Positions 48,301 to 57,767 of a DNA stretch of 64,000 nt are shown here, piece by piece. A program made the translations under genes and the position numbers. A model generated the notes under the pieces. It was not told the DNA's origin and searched no databases. It saw only the letters and a program-made list of their open reading frames with translations. Positions within the stretch are counted from its first letter, which is position 1; each line of letters starts with the position of its first letter. The DNA is from Pholis gunnellus (taxonomy: Eukaryota; Chordata; Actinopteri; Perciformes; Pholidae). The stretch covers positions 11,155,906 to 11,219,905 of the forward strand of contig OU342819.1 in the NCBI GenBank assembly GCA_910591455.2. The letters are read 5' to 3'.

Positions 48301-50220
48301 TTACCTCCAAGCATGGTAAATGAGAATTTATGCACCCACTACTTTGTCATTCTTTACTTTTTTTTCACCCCCATGAGGTAGCCATGCCATGCGAGACAGA
48401 TATTTCCACCAAAGGCAATATCCCCTCGCAGTAATTATATCAGAGCGAGAGAATGGCTCATTAACATATGCTCGGCATGTCAGGAATTTACAAGCGCCTT
48501 TTGTAGATGCCTCTCGTCAATGTGCTGCTCCCATCCGTATGGTGTCTCCTTTGAGGACGCAACCTCCTCATTTCCATAGACGTCAATCAAGCTGCGTGCG
48601 TGGTTTTCTCGAAATGTTTCCGTACAAAAACACAGGGCACTCTGAATATGGCAATCATAAGGGACAGCTCAGTGATATGGAAAAAAAAAGTGTGCCTGCG
48701 CACATGTGGGGGTGCGACTATGTGTTTTGTGAAGCGACAAGATGAAAACAAAGCGATGGGGGCAGAATTATCTTGATGACGTGCCATCAATGCGGAGCGG
48801 GTGGAGTGACTCGTATTTGATTTATTTTTTTCTGCAGTGGGTTAAAGAGGCCTGTGTGTATGTGTAAATACATGCATAAAGCTCGACACCAGACACCAGA
48901 CCGACTTAACAGACTAAGTCCCAAGGCCACCGAGCCACCTCCGCTGCTTTAGGCTCCAACATCTGCTGCCTTCAAGAAGGCACGTGATGTTGGCCTTTCA
49001 CCCATTAGTATGGTTCCAGCGGAACGGAGTGACCTATTTATCGGGCATGTTCATATACACCCCTGAAAACATTTTGAATTTGTGAGGTCATTATGTAAAT
49101 CCGGTGAATATTTATATCTCGTCAAATTATATTTAATTTATTGTCAAATTTTCCCCCAGAACAAAGCGGTGTCTGTGTAGTCTTAGTCTCGGTAATTAAG
49201 TCTTTAAAAAAAAAGTTTGAATGTAGATGTGCGAACAAACAGCTCTCTTCCAGTGCCGGAGGCAGGGGAGCAAAGTCGGTAGTGATGTAACCATGCAGGC
49301 GAAATGTCCCTGTGAAGTGCAAACCAGAGTTAGACTTAATTGGCAATATGATGGCACCCAGTGTGATTATTCAGGGGAAATGTAATAGAAGAATGTTGAA
49401 TGCAAGTTTCATCAAATTAATAAAATAACATTTTATAGATTTACACATTTACACCTCGCAGCACCTCTAAAGTTCACTAATAGACACATGTCTTGTTTCT
49501 GCAATCTGTAGAAAAGCTGCAGCAGCATTAGGGCGCTAGTAGCAACTCTAAAGCAGCTCAATCCTTACTGTACATACATGAGCAATCAATCTTCTTATCC
49601 AATTGTAAACCAAGTTCCATACTATCTAGGGCAAGTGCATTCGGTCAGTGGCTCTGACTGCTTCTCTTTGTCTGCCCGACTGACCTCAACGCTTTGTCCA
49701 CTCTACGCCATCAAGGCCAAGACAAACTGGTGTGGTGTTTAGCTCCAACACACTGGCTGACTTGGCCCGATGCCCTCATACTCGTATTGACAGTAAACTA
49801 ACTAAGCTGACTGGAAATTCAATTCAGGCTTTTCTGAGAACACAAATACATCCACTTAAACAGAATCCAGCCTCACTTTAGTTTCTCTGTGCCTTAAATG
49901 GAAACTAGCGTTGAAATTGACTTTTTCTTTTAAATGAATAAGGTAAGTGGAAAAATGAACAAAAGAGATGATTTTAAAAGGATATGGATTAATTGTCTGG
50001 CAGTGGAAAAAGTGATATAACAGTGGCATAACAGGAGTTTGACAAAAAGCCTGCAAAGTGAGATGGAGACGGAGAGAAAAGTAATTTTGTTTTTGAATGA
50101 GTCTGGTCTTTTGCCCCAGAAAATGTCACTGTAATGACTGAAGACCTAATGTCCATTTCCATCTCCAACTGCTCTCTCTATCTCTCTCTTTCTTTCCTCG
50201 TTGTCATTGACTTTTCCCTT
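45330..50220. other. Intergenic; possible conserved non-coding DNA, no gene recognised
   Basis: Most of this stretch lacks repeats. Open frames are short and unsupported. The 48360-48560 block looks unique and compositionally complex (see findings). No relic of slc26a7, expected here by comparison with human, was recognised. Confidence 0.5.
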
Positions 50221-50557
50221 TTAAGTGCACTTTCGCCCACACCACTTGGAAATTGATTGAAACAAAATGTCACAATTATGCCCTGTAGCTCGCCGCTTCA
50301 ATTATTCATCAATTAGGGACTAGGCTTCTTTTTTTCTCTCCTCTGAGCTGATTTTTCATTCAGTTTGCTCGAGATGTATGGCTCCCCTGCTGTTAACCAG
50401 TCCAAAGTCATTAGTTTCTGGGTTTGCAATTAAACCTGATGCCTTATGCATGAGGCTCCGACTCAGTAGACACACGCAGCAGCGGCCGCAGCAGCGATTG
50501 AACGAGCTAGCAAGCTCTGGAGGCGTGGATGGGAAATTAATTTGCTAGAAATGAAGT

Positions 50558-50558
<1 letters not shown>

Positions 50559-50598
<40 letters not shown>
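50559..50598 (+). repeat. (TC)n microsatellite
   Basis: About 40 bases of CT, then ccctccctccc and another CT block to about 50625. Confidence 0.92.
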
Positions 50599-50601
<3 letters not shown>

Positions 50602-50629
50602 CCTCCCTATCTATCTCTCTCTCTTGTCT

Positions 50630-51828
50630 GGCAGGTTGGAACAGATGCCACTGGCTGGAGATGGAGATAGAGATGGGACAGCTATGGAGTCTCAGTACAG
50701 CTTGATCAACCCTCACAAGGGAATAGGATCTCACTAGATTTACATAGACAAAATATGTGTCGTGATATATGCTGTGAAATCTGGATCCAGGTATTACTAG
50801 AATTTTGTCACCAAAATGTCTTTTACTGTCTTTACTGGTTTTAAACTCTCACACTAATGCAGTCTAATACAAACAGTCCCGCAATAAATCCTCTGTAGTT
50901 TATAGTGTTTAGTTGTTGTTAAAACATTTTTGAGAGAGGAAGTTGATTCAACTTTATGATCATTTTGGAGGATGAATTTTATGGGGCTGTAAAAGCTGTA
51001 TTGCATTACACAAAGAGGTGTTTCCATAATTTAGCCTCCCCTCATTGATATAAATAAGGTGGACAAAATAATACAAACACCTGTCGGTAAAACGCAATAT
51101 TTTAATATGAAATTTAATTTGAATGTTTGAGCCTCCATGTAGGCTGCATGTTGAACAAATGTGTTGTAGATTTGTATATCCAGGTATTCACGTACAAAGG
51201 TTTCAATCTAAGTATAGTATGCATTAGTAAACGCAGTCACCGTGTACAGAACTGGTCTGCAGCTGTTGCAGTGTTAATTCTATTATTGGGATTGTATGAA
51301 TGCTATGGTTGGCACACAGTAAAGATATATATTCTACCTGCTGTCAATTGAAGCCTATATGAAGTATTAAAGCAGGATTCGACCAGTTTTCAATGTTCAT
51401 TGGATGCCACCTAGTGACTGCAGAGTCAAATGGCATCTGTGAGAGGAGAAAAACCTCATATACTGGAAATCATAGCACCATATTAACATACCTGAACACA
51501 TCTAACTGCTGCCAGGTGTTATTAAACATGCTGTTGTTAAATATGTGTATTAATAGATCTGTGTCTACAGTTTTAATTTAAAAAAAAGTGAGATAGGATA
51601 GTGATTGAGATCATGAACAGTAACTTTTGAATTAACTTGTATTTATCTTGTAGCACCATAATAGGAGTGTCCATCCATATTTAGGCACTTTTATGAACAA
51701 AGACGAGCAAGCACTGGAATAATCTGCAAACTCCTAATTTTCGTGTCATGTAACAAAAGTAAAAAAAAGACAATGCACATGTAATGACATGAGCTACTAT
51801 ATTCTTCCTATATCAAGGGGCCAGAGAA
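50630..51828. other. Intergenic between runx1t1 and lrrc69, nothing recognised
   Basis: AT-rich sequence downstream of the lrrc69-like gene. No exon supported. Confidence 0.55.
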
Positions 51829-52038
51829 TCATATTTTGATGAAAATCATTTTACACAATCCCCGACAGCACATATTCAACCAACCTTCTTCAGGCTGATA
51901 AAAAGCACACATGCACTCCAGCCAGGTGGGGAGGAAGGGGTCCAGACAGAGTGCACAACAGCTGCCATTGGCCAACAGGGCGGTCAGGGTCGGGTAGTGG
52001 GGAAGCATCATGTGGACCAGAGAGGACCGGTACCTGTC
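51829..52038 (-). CDS. lrrc69: lrrc69 last exon: Cys-x2-Cys / WLEC tail
   Basis: With the acceptor gtgggag it begins DRYRSSLVHMMLPHYPTLTA, then SCCALC and TWLEC as in human TCAICGQYFITVWLEC. It runs to a TGA at 51829-51831. The last about 25 residues (WLNMCCRGLCKMIFIKI) do not resemble human and may be read-through past a true donor. Confidence 0.68.
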   Translation of the reverse strand, partial: DRYRSSLVHMMLPHYPTLTALLANGSCCALCLDPFLPTWLECMCAFYQPEEGWLNMCCRGLCKMIFIKI

Positions 52039-52175
52039 CTCCCACAAAGACCAGAGGTGAAGCAATTACACCAATACAATGTTACTGAATACACACAAAG
52101 ACATATTGGGAGGTATCTTACACAGTGGGTGATAAATATTCTGAGTGTTCTGTCTGTACTTCTGTGACACTTTAC

Positions 52176-52277
52176 CTTTAACGTAAGCACTTCCGCATCC
52201 TGCACTGATGACAACGGCTCACAGCGCACAACCCGGATGCCTTCATAGTAAAGCTCCCTCAGGGGCAGCAGGTGAAG
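52176..52277 (-). CDS. lrrc69: lrrc69 exon: post-LRR segment
   Basis: 34 codons beginning LHLLPLRELYYEGIRVVRCE and ending LTLK, aligned with human DLKLREFYCEGNPLF. Acceptor tgtgtag, donor gtaaag. Confidence 0.75.
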
Positions 52278-52364
52278 CTACACAGAGTAATTCTCCTGTG
52301 TCATACAGTAAAGCTGTATACAGCATTGTGCTGCTGAACTAGCTATAGGCTGTATATACTGTAC

Positions 52365-52436
52365 CTCAACAGGGAACATGGACAACTTGTTTCCAGCCAC
52401 GTCCAGGACTTGGAGTTTTGCCATTGCCCCAATTCC
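52365..52436 (-). CDS. lrrc69: lrrc69 exon: last LRR
   Basis: 24 codons, GIGAMAKLQVLDVAGNKLSM and FPVE, matching human ELCDLKKLRILDIAGNIIQI. Acceptor ttcacccag, donor gtacag. Confidence 0.78.
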
Positions 52437-52880
52437 CTGGGTGAAATGTATGAGGTAAGTGTGTTGGTTATGTAGGTGACACATTGTACCGTAAAAAAGT
52501 AAACATCCATTTTTAATTTGAGTTATATTGAAGTTTTAATAAAATAAAAGTTTGAATCAGTGTTGAGTGCTGTTGTGAGGTTTACACTCACTGTTTTCAT
52601 TTAGTTTTTCATTTATTGCCCATTTTAAGACATTACTTTAGAAAAGTAATCAAAGAGTCATCAAATGTAATCAGTACTTTGATGAAGTAATTAAAAATAG
52701 TCACATTACATTTTTTTAACAGAGTAACTGTTAACGTATTACATTTCTAAAGTAGGCTAATCTTCACAACAGTGTATGCATAGGTTCCAGTTATTAAAGC
52801 GGTAGTGGTCTTCAGAACCAACTATTGCAGGATGTAGTTCTTGGATAGCATGGTGCCATAAACGTGGCCGACCTTTTAAC

Positions 52881-52945
52881 CTCTGGTGGAAGTCTTTGAA
52901 TCTGGTTGTGGTTCAGATTGAGCACAACAAGGTTTCGTAAACCAT
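52881..52945 (-). CDS. lrrc69: lrrc69 exon: LRR 4
   Basis: Acceptor attttacag. It encodes DGLRNLVVLNLNHNQIQRLP and PE, matching human DGLQNLILLNLNNNHLTQLP. The 3' end is either 52881 (donor gttaaa) or 52873 (donor gtcggc); both donors are weak. Confidence 0.72.
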
Positions 52946-53034
52946 CTGTAAAATATAAATATGACAATACTTAAGCTTTGTCCTTTTAAACAAACCTTCC
53001 GAGGTGCTAATCATTCAGAACAGAGAGAACCTAC

Positions 53035-53157
53035 CTACCACATCAGGTGGCATGGCTGTAATATGGTTGCTGAACAGATACAGTTTCTTCAGTGATTCCA
53101 GATGGCCCAAAACAGCAGGAACCTCATTCAAGGCATTATTTCCAAAATTCAGCTCAG
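53035..53157 (-). CDS. lrrc69: lrrc69 exon: LRRs 2-3
   Basis: It encodes ELNFGNNALNEVPAVLGHLE and SLKKLYLFSNHITAMPPDVV. The donor gtaggt at 53034 is good. The acceptor could be the AG at 53158-53159 (used here, in frame with the preceding exon) or the AG at 53163-53164. Confidence 0.72.
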
Positions 53158-53289
53158 CTATGCTTGCAGGCATTGCAAAAAGAAAAGCATTTAATCACAA
53201 ATCTGCGCGGTGTGTAAAACACTTAAAGAGTTTTTTTTGGAACATTTCCAGCAAAACAGATGAGCTCGGAGCAAACAAACGGGGAAGAC

Positions 53290-53473
53290 TCGCGTGCTGT
53301 AGAGAGAGCAGCTCCGCAGGCAGGGTGCTGATAGAGTTGTTGTTCAACAGGAGAACTTTCAGGTTTGTTATTCTGGAAACACACGTGGAGACGACCTTTA
53401 TTTTTTGGGAACTCAAAGTTAAAGAAGTTGCTATATATTGCTATATATATAGTCCATATAAAGCTCTCATCAT
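53290..53473 (-). CDS. lrrc69: lrrc69 first exon with premature stop
   Basis: From the ATG pair the frame reads MMRALYGLYI, then TAG, then QYIATSLTLSSQKIKVVSTC and an LRR that aligns residue for residue in spacing with human LNGKKMTKMPSALGKLPGLK. Two adjacent copies of TTGCTATATA (plus strand 53428-53447) sit across the stop. The donor is uncertain: gtcttc at 53289 keeps the frame. Confidence 0.6.
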
Positions 53474-53589
53474 GGCGAGAAGACGCTTCTTGACACGTCG
53501 ATGAAGATAGATTTTGAGGAAGTAGCGGCCTCTAGTGGCGACCGCGGAGCATAGCAGGGTGTTGCCACGTGCTTCAGTTTGTTGATAAT

Positions 53590-54235
53590 ACTAATGTACA
53601 ATTCTCACTGCACAGCATTTTCCAGTACAAGGAACTACTTAGACTCTTTACTTAAGTAGATGTAGAAATAACTCAATATAAAACTGCATTACAAATACAA
53701 GCACTGTAAGCTAGTGTAAGCTAATATTTACTGTTAAATTATTATTTGAGAGTTTGGTATTTATTAGATTTTTTTTAGACTTTTGTTTTTCCTCTTGTTT
53801 GTAAGAATTGAGAAGCACTACAGGCACTTCAGGGTTATGGGCAGGTATAGGTCCAGCATGCACCTCAGAGGGTCTACGTTTGTTTACGTGTTGCAGAAGG
53901 AGCCACGCTATCTTTTCTTGATTTGTTAAGGATACATAAACCACATGACTTCATCAAACACTTCGTCAAACTAGATTTATTTTTTCTGCATACAGTAAAT
54001 TACGGCAGTACGGTGCATCGGTGTTTCATCTATTATAATAAGTTTTTAAATGTAACATGTTTTGATGTGAAACTTTAAACTAAATGGTAACTAGCAAATA
54101 TATTTGTCAAACAAATAATTTTTATTTAAATAGATATAATTATAATAATAATAAATATTAGAAATACTTGTAGTACAGTACTAAAGTAAATGTATTTAGT
54201 TACTTTCCACCACTGGTATTTTCCAACACTATCCA
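53590..54235 (-). mobile_element. Common fish interspersed repeat (ccag-tggtggaaagtaact)
   Basis: On the minus strand it begins at 54235 with ccagtggtggaaagtaacta and continues aatacatttactttagtact. The other end, near 53600-53720, reads atgcagttttatattgagtt and ctacttaagtaaagagtcta. Both ends match from memory a teleost repeat of about this size. AT-rich interior, no ORF. It lies just upstream of lrrc69. Confidence 0.62.
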
Positions 54236-54905
54236 ATGATGAAATACAAGGTCACGAGTGTTTCATTGTAGATATTTTCTGTTGGTTTTGAGTGTACGTG
54301 TCGTTTTACCGTAGGCAGACATGACATGTTTTAACTATTTTATTAAACTGACAACTTGAATTTCCCTGAGAGAGACCATTTGTGGTCAAAACGTCAAATC
54401 CATGTAGAATAAAAGAATTGATACAGTAGTGTAGGCAAGTCTTTATCTTTTTGTACAGATAATTGTTGTTAAGAATGAATAGATGCATATGCCTCCATGC
54501 CGTATGATCACCTTAAGTTAAAGGAACAGAATAGCCAGCTTTCACAGTCTAATACTGAAAACGGTATTCTTTTCAAATCTGGTTGTACCACGCCCCCAAA
54601 AATACAGCAGTGACATACCTTATTAGTATTGTATATGTTTATGTAACATTGATATGATTTACAAGTTCCACAATTCAGTTCATTCCGAAAACATTGCAGA
54701 AGTTCAACAACCCCTCCGTGACTCTGTTGACATTTGGAGTGACATGAATGATCGACATTTGTTCAGCAACTAAATTAAAGTAGTGCCACCTGATGCGATA
54801 GGTAGGCTGTACACCATTGCTTCCCAAAATTGACTGAAGTGAACTCCGGGGGTCATTAGGACCAAGGCCGTCCAGTGTAAAATCAATAACACGTTACTTA
54901 TGCTA
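54236..54905. other. Intergenic between lrrc69 and otud6b
   Basis: AT-rich; nothing recognised. Confidence 0.55.
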
Positions 54906-54908
54906 CAT

Positions 54909-54914
54909 TTTATT
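54909..54914 (-). promoter_or_regulatory. otud6b: Candidate otud6b polyadenylation signal AATAAA
   Basis: AATAAA on the minus strand about 265 bases after the otud6b stop codon. It would give a short 3' UTR containing the G/C run near 55061-55085. Confidence 0.4.
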
Positions 54915-55179
54915 AGCACAATGATACTGTTTTCCGAACTAGATTTTACACTCCCCACTGATATCTTTTGACTTCTAAACAGAGACATACCATTGTGTGT
55001 TGAAAACACCCTGAAAACAGCAATATTCTCTGTTAACCTCAGCTTGTCTTCAATGGTGGGGAGGGAGGGGGGGGGGGGTCCCCCTCCAAATACGTTTGTA
55101 TTTAGGGGCCCTTAGTGGTGTGTGAACACACTCTGCATTACACACATTGGTTTATATCACACCAAGACTGAGCTGTCTC

Positions 55180-55264
55180 TCAGCTGTCCTCTGCATTGGC
55201 TGGGTCCTTCAGCACCTCCACAGAATTGTAGTGCTCTCCTAGTCCATAGGCGTGACGCATATAG
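55180..55264 (-). CDS. otud6b: otud6b exon 8 with catalytic His and stop
   Basis: It completes Val271, then YMRHAYGLGEHYNSVEVLKD, PANAEDS and TGA at 55180-55182. Acceptor tttgcag. The C-terminal tail differs from human (VTRLVNIVTENCS). Confidence 0.94.
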
Positions 55265-57767
55265 CTGCAAACAGTGAGAAAATATATTCTGTGAGTCAAG
55301 AGGTCTGAGATAAACCTTTCAAAATTCTGAAAGGCTTTATATTTAATAAAGTTAATGCATATATTAAAGTTATAAAGTTTGTCTGTCTACAGCTGCTTGA
55401 TCGCCATGACTGTCACGTTAACATCCTACGTGAACAAGTACAGTCAGTACATGTTTTCAGCTTCATATATTATACATGTTCCTACTAATTTAACTGTATA
55501 TATTTTTTAACAATTATGCTAAAGCTAAAGCTGAGTCCCTGACAAACATAACAACATATATACAACGTACACAAGGGTGATGGGTTCACTATCGAATTCC
55601 TCCCCGATTTTTATAGTTACGGAGTCGGCCTGGATCACTGCCACTGGCAAGTGAAGAACTTGGGTCAAAGCTCGCAGCTGTTGGAGGGGAAAAGACATGT
55701 AAAAAAAAAAATGATTGAAAAGCACAAAGTAACCGCACAGTGCATCTGTGACAAACTCCAACAACTCACTTCCAGTTGTCCACCCCAAGCTGCTGTGTGC
55801 TCCACGTCACTGCAGTATTTCTCAAACTCATCTGGAAACCAAAACACACACACTAGCAAGATTACTGTGCGTACGTATTAAAACGTACGGTTTCATATCA
55901 TGGAATTTCTATGACAGATTATTTCTGAAAACCAAAACCGAGATCAAAGTGTTACCTGTTGTGTACATGTCACCAGTGTTGGGGTTGGTGAGGAAAGGGA
56001 GGAAGTCGTCAGCATGGCCCCTCATGTGCTCAGCGGTGCTCGACCGCAGTTCTTTCACACTCGTGATTGACCCAGGCTGGAATAAAACAGAAGACAATAT
56101 GTACTCAGTGTATGGACTTTGCTAATAACATATGTATGACAGAGCAACATTGTGCTATTTGCAATTGAAGCAACAACAGACAGTGCCGAGGCAACAAATG
56201 TAGACAGCACTTTTGCTTTTCACATTGAGATTAGGTATTCAAGCTACAGCTACAATATTCCTCGAACAAGATGACGTACCTTTGAATGCTGTGCCAGCTG
56301 ATCTTCAATGGCACGATACATGCAGTGGCCATCAGAGGAGATCTCCTTGATCTGAAGCTGTTGCTGTGCGAGTTTCTGAGCCAGCTTTAAACCCTCCTGG
56401 TGCCTCACACCCTGCAGGTTGTGTACCTCGGCCTCTGCTATCCGGCTCTCTCGCTCCTTCTCCTGGGCAGCCTTCTTGTCCTGGAGAACATCATGTAAAT
56501 ACAACACATGATTTATTAGTACTTAAAACCATGACAAACAAAACTGAAAAGGAAAGCAAACAGATGGGTGATATACCTACTAAGTATAAATGAAATGTTA
56601 TGGAATAACCTGCTATAAAAGTACTGATATTTGTTAATGTGAATTCTAGTAAATAAGGGTGATGGGTTATTAGCCTGAAGTGTGCTTCTTCATGACAGTT
56701 ATAAAGCTGTGGGCAACAACAAAGAACAGTCTTATTTGAGTTGGGAACTGTATCTCACCCTTCTTTTCTGGGCCTTGGTTACACGTGATTGTTTCCCCTC
56801 CTCTTCTTCTCCATCGTCCACCTTCATGGTCTCCACTCCATTTAACACCTCTTCCACCTTTTAACATGGAGTGATGAGAGCTTTGGTTATGTTGCACATT
56901 GACGCACTTTCAATATAGACATGTATCTAGTTTAGAACAATACACGGGTTTCTATAAATACTTGTTGTGCAATCATTTATATAGGGACCACATTAAAAAG
57001 GGTAAATCTTTTTAAGGCAGCCATGTTTCTTATTGCATAGCCAAGAGATTTGAATATTTACCTCTGTGCCGGTTGTCGATTGGAGTTGCCTCAATTCTTC
57101 CTCGTGTTTCTGGCTGAGGTCAGCCTCAATTTTTGCAATCTCCTCTGTCAACTGTTTCCTCCTTTTCTTGTCATTTTTGGGGATTGCATTTTTCATGCTC
57201 TGGATTTTAGCTGAAAATGAAGCACAAGTGCAGTCATGACAAAACAATACTTAAATAATGCCTCGATACTAAATACAGGATAGAGCTCTCATATGGGGCT
57301 GGCTGTTGGTTAGAAAAGTTAAAAATAAATTAGATTGCCAGGATGATCAACAAGAAGAAGAATGCACTCACAGATGGTATTGATGTACCTAAATATTAGC
57401 TTATTGGTTACAAGAAATAAAAAAGCATCTGCTGCTGCACCTCTCTCCATGAATTAAAATAATGTAACATAGCACGACACACACAGCCCATAGATCTGTG
57501 TGCATCAGCTATTTTCTTTTCATTCAATGAAAGAATGACAACACTGTCCTCGTAGGTTTGCTATTTGAAATGACATTTTCCAAACTACTACTTGGATTGC
57601 TGGTGGCTGGATTGTGCTAAATACCAATAAATAAAACAACACATGAGATGCAAACAAGCTGCCAGTGAACGTGAAAGCAGTCGAGGTTAGCTACCTTGCA
57701 TATCTTTCTTTTCCTTGCGGTGCTGCTTTGCCAGCTGCTCCTCTGGTGTCTCCACTATCTCCTCCAT
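55180..57767 (-). CDS. otud6b: otud6b, OTU-family deubiquitinase, complete in eight exons
   Basis: Seen: exons 57695-57767, 57062-57210, 56759-56857, 56280-56480, 55956-56076, 55770-55831, 55571-55677 and 55180-55264 join in phase to 298 residues, close to human OTUD6B (about 293). The N-terminal half is a charged coiled coil (residues 1-150, KKDMQAKIQSMKNA, KKRRKQLTEEIAKIE). The OTU domain follows, with Asp157, Cys160 (SSDGHCMYRAIEDQL), NPNTGDMY, TAAWGGQLE and His282 in LGEHYNS, so the catalytic residues are intact. Known of the family: OTUD6B removes ubiquitin chains and is linked to proteasome assembly and translation control. The start ATG at 57765-57767 gives MEEIVETPEEQLAKQHRKEK, matching the human start region. 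Its 5' end faces rab5a, about 1.5 kb away. OTUD6B rather than OTUD6A because introns are present and by its position beside lrrc69. Confidence 0.95.
55571..55677 (-). CDS. otud6b: otud6b exon 7
   Basis: It encodes LRALTQVLHLPVAVIQADSV through FDSEPITL. The donor used is gtacgt at 55570, which alone keeps frame (Val split, then YMRHAYGLGEHYNS). Confidence 0.92.
55770..55831 (-). CDS. otud6b: otud6b exon 6
   Basis: It encodes DEFEKYCSDVEHTAAWGGQL and E. Acceptor ggtttccag, donor gtgagt. Confidence 0.95.
55956..56076 (-). CDS. otud6b: otud6b exon 5
   Basis: It encodes PGSITSVKELRSSTAEHMRG, DDFLPFLTNPNTGDMYTT. Acceptor attccag, donor gtaaca; leaves in phase 1. Confidence 0.95.
56280..56480 (-). 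CDS. otud6b: otud6b exon 4 with catalytic Cys
   Basis: 67 codons from DKKAAQEKERESRIAEAEVH to AQHSK. It contains ISSDGHCMYRAIEDQL with the catalytic Asp and Cys. Donor gtacgt. Confidence 0.96.
56759..56857 (-). CDS. otud6b: otud6b exon 3
   Basis: 33 codons, VEEVLNGVETMKVDDGEEEE then GKQSRVTKAQKRR. The acidic stretch diverges from human, while the KAQKRR end is conserved. Donor gtgaga; the acceptor ttaaaag is short of pyrimidines. Confidence 0.88.
57062..57210 (-). CDS. otud6b: otud6b exon 2
   Basis: It encodes AKIQSMKNAIPKNDKKRRKQ and the coiled coil up to STTGTE. Acceptor attttcag, donor gtaaat. Confidence 0.95.
57695..57767 (-). CDS. otud6b: otud6b exon 1
   Basis: It encodes MEEIVETPEEQLAKQHRKEK and KDMQ, leaving one base of an Ala codon. 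Donor gtagct. Confidence 0.93.

Larger units (their letters stand above)
51829..53473 (-). pseudogene. lrrc69: lrrc69-like leucine-rich-repeat gene, probably decaying
   Basis: Seen on the minus strand: exons at about 53290-53473, 53035-53157, 52881-52945, 52365-52436, 52176-52277 and 51829-52038. They encode LRRs (LTLSSQKIKVV, NLKVLLLNNNSISTLPAELL, AELNFGNNALNEVPAVLGHL, NLVVLNLNHNQIQRLPPEV, KLQVLDVAGNKLSMFP) and a C-terminal module with NGSCCALCLDPFLPTWLECM. That module matches the C-X2-C...WLEC tail of human LRRC69, which also neighbours OTUD6B. The function of LRRC69 is poorly known; LRR folds bind proteins. Oddities: an in-frame TAG (53441-53443) eleven codons after the ATG pair at 53468-53473; about 60 residues (two LRRs plus part of a third) missing between 52881 and 52436; a weak donor gtcttc after 53290. 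It could still be expressed from another start, so pseudogene status is likely but unproven. Length is about 230-240 residues versus roughly 350 in human. Confidence 0.7.

Noticed and set aside
53004..53504. 166-residue plus-strand frame opposite lrrc69
   Set aside because: Antisense shadow of the LRR exons. The minus strand has the splice sites and the family match.
55555..55570. Donor gttgta for otud6b exon 7
   Set aside because: It would break the frame into YMRHAYG. The gtacgt donor six bases upstream keeps Val-Tyr-Met and is stronger.
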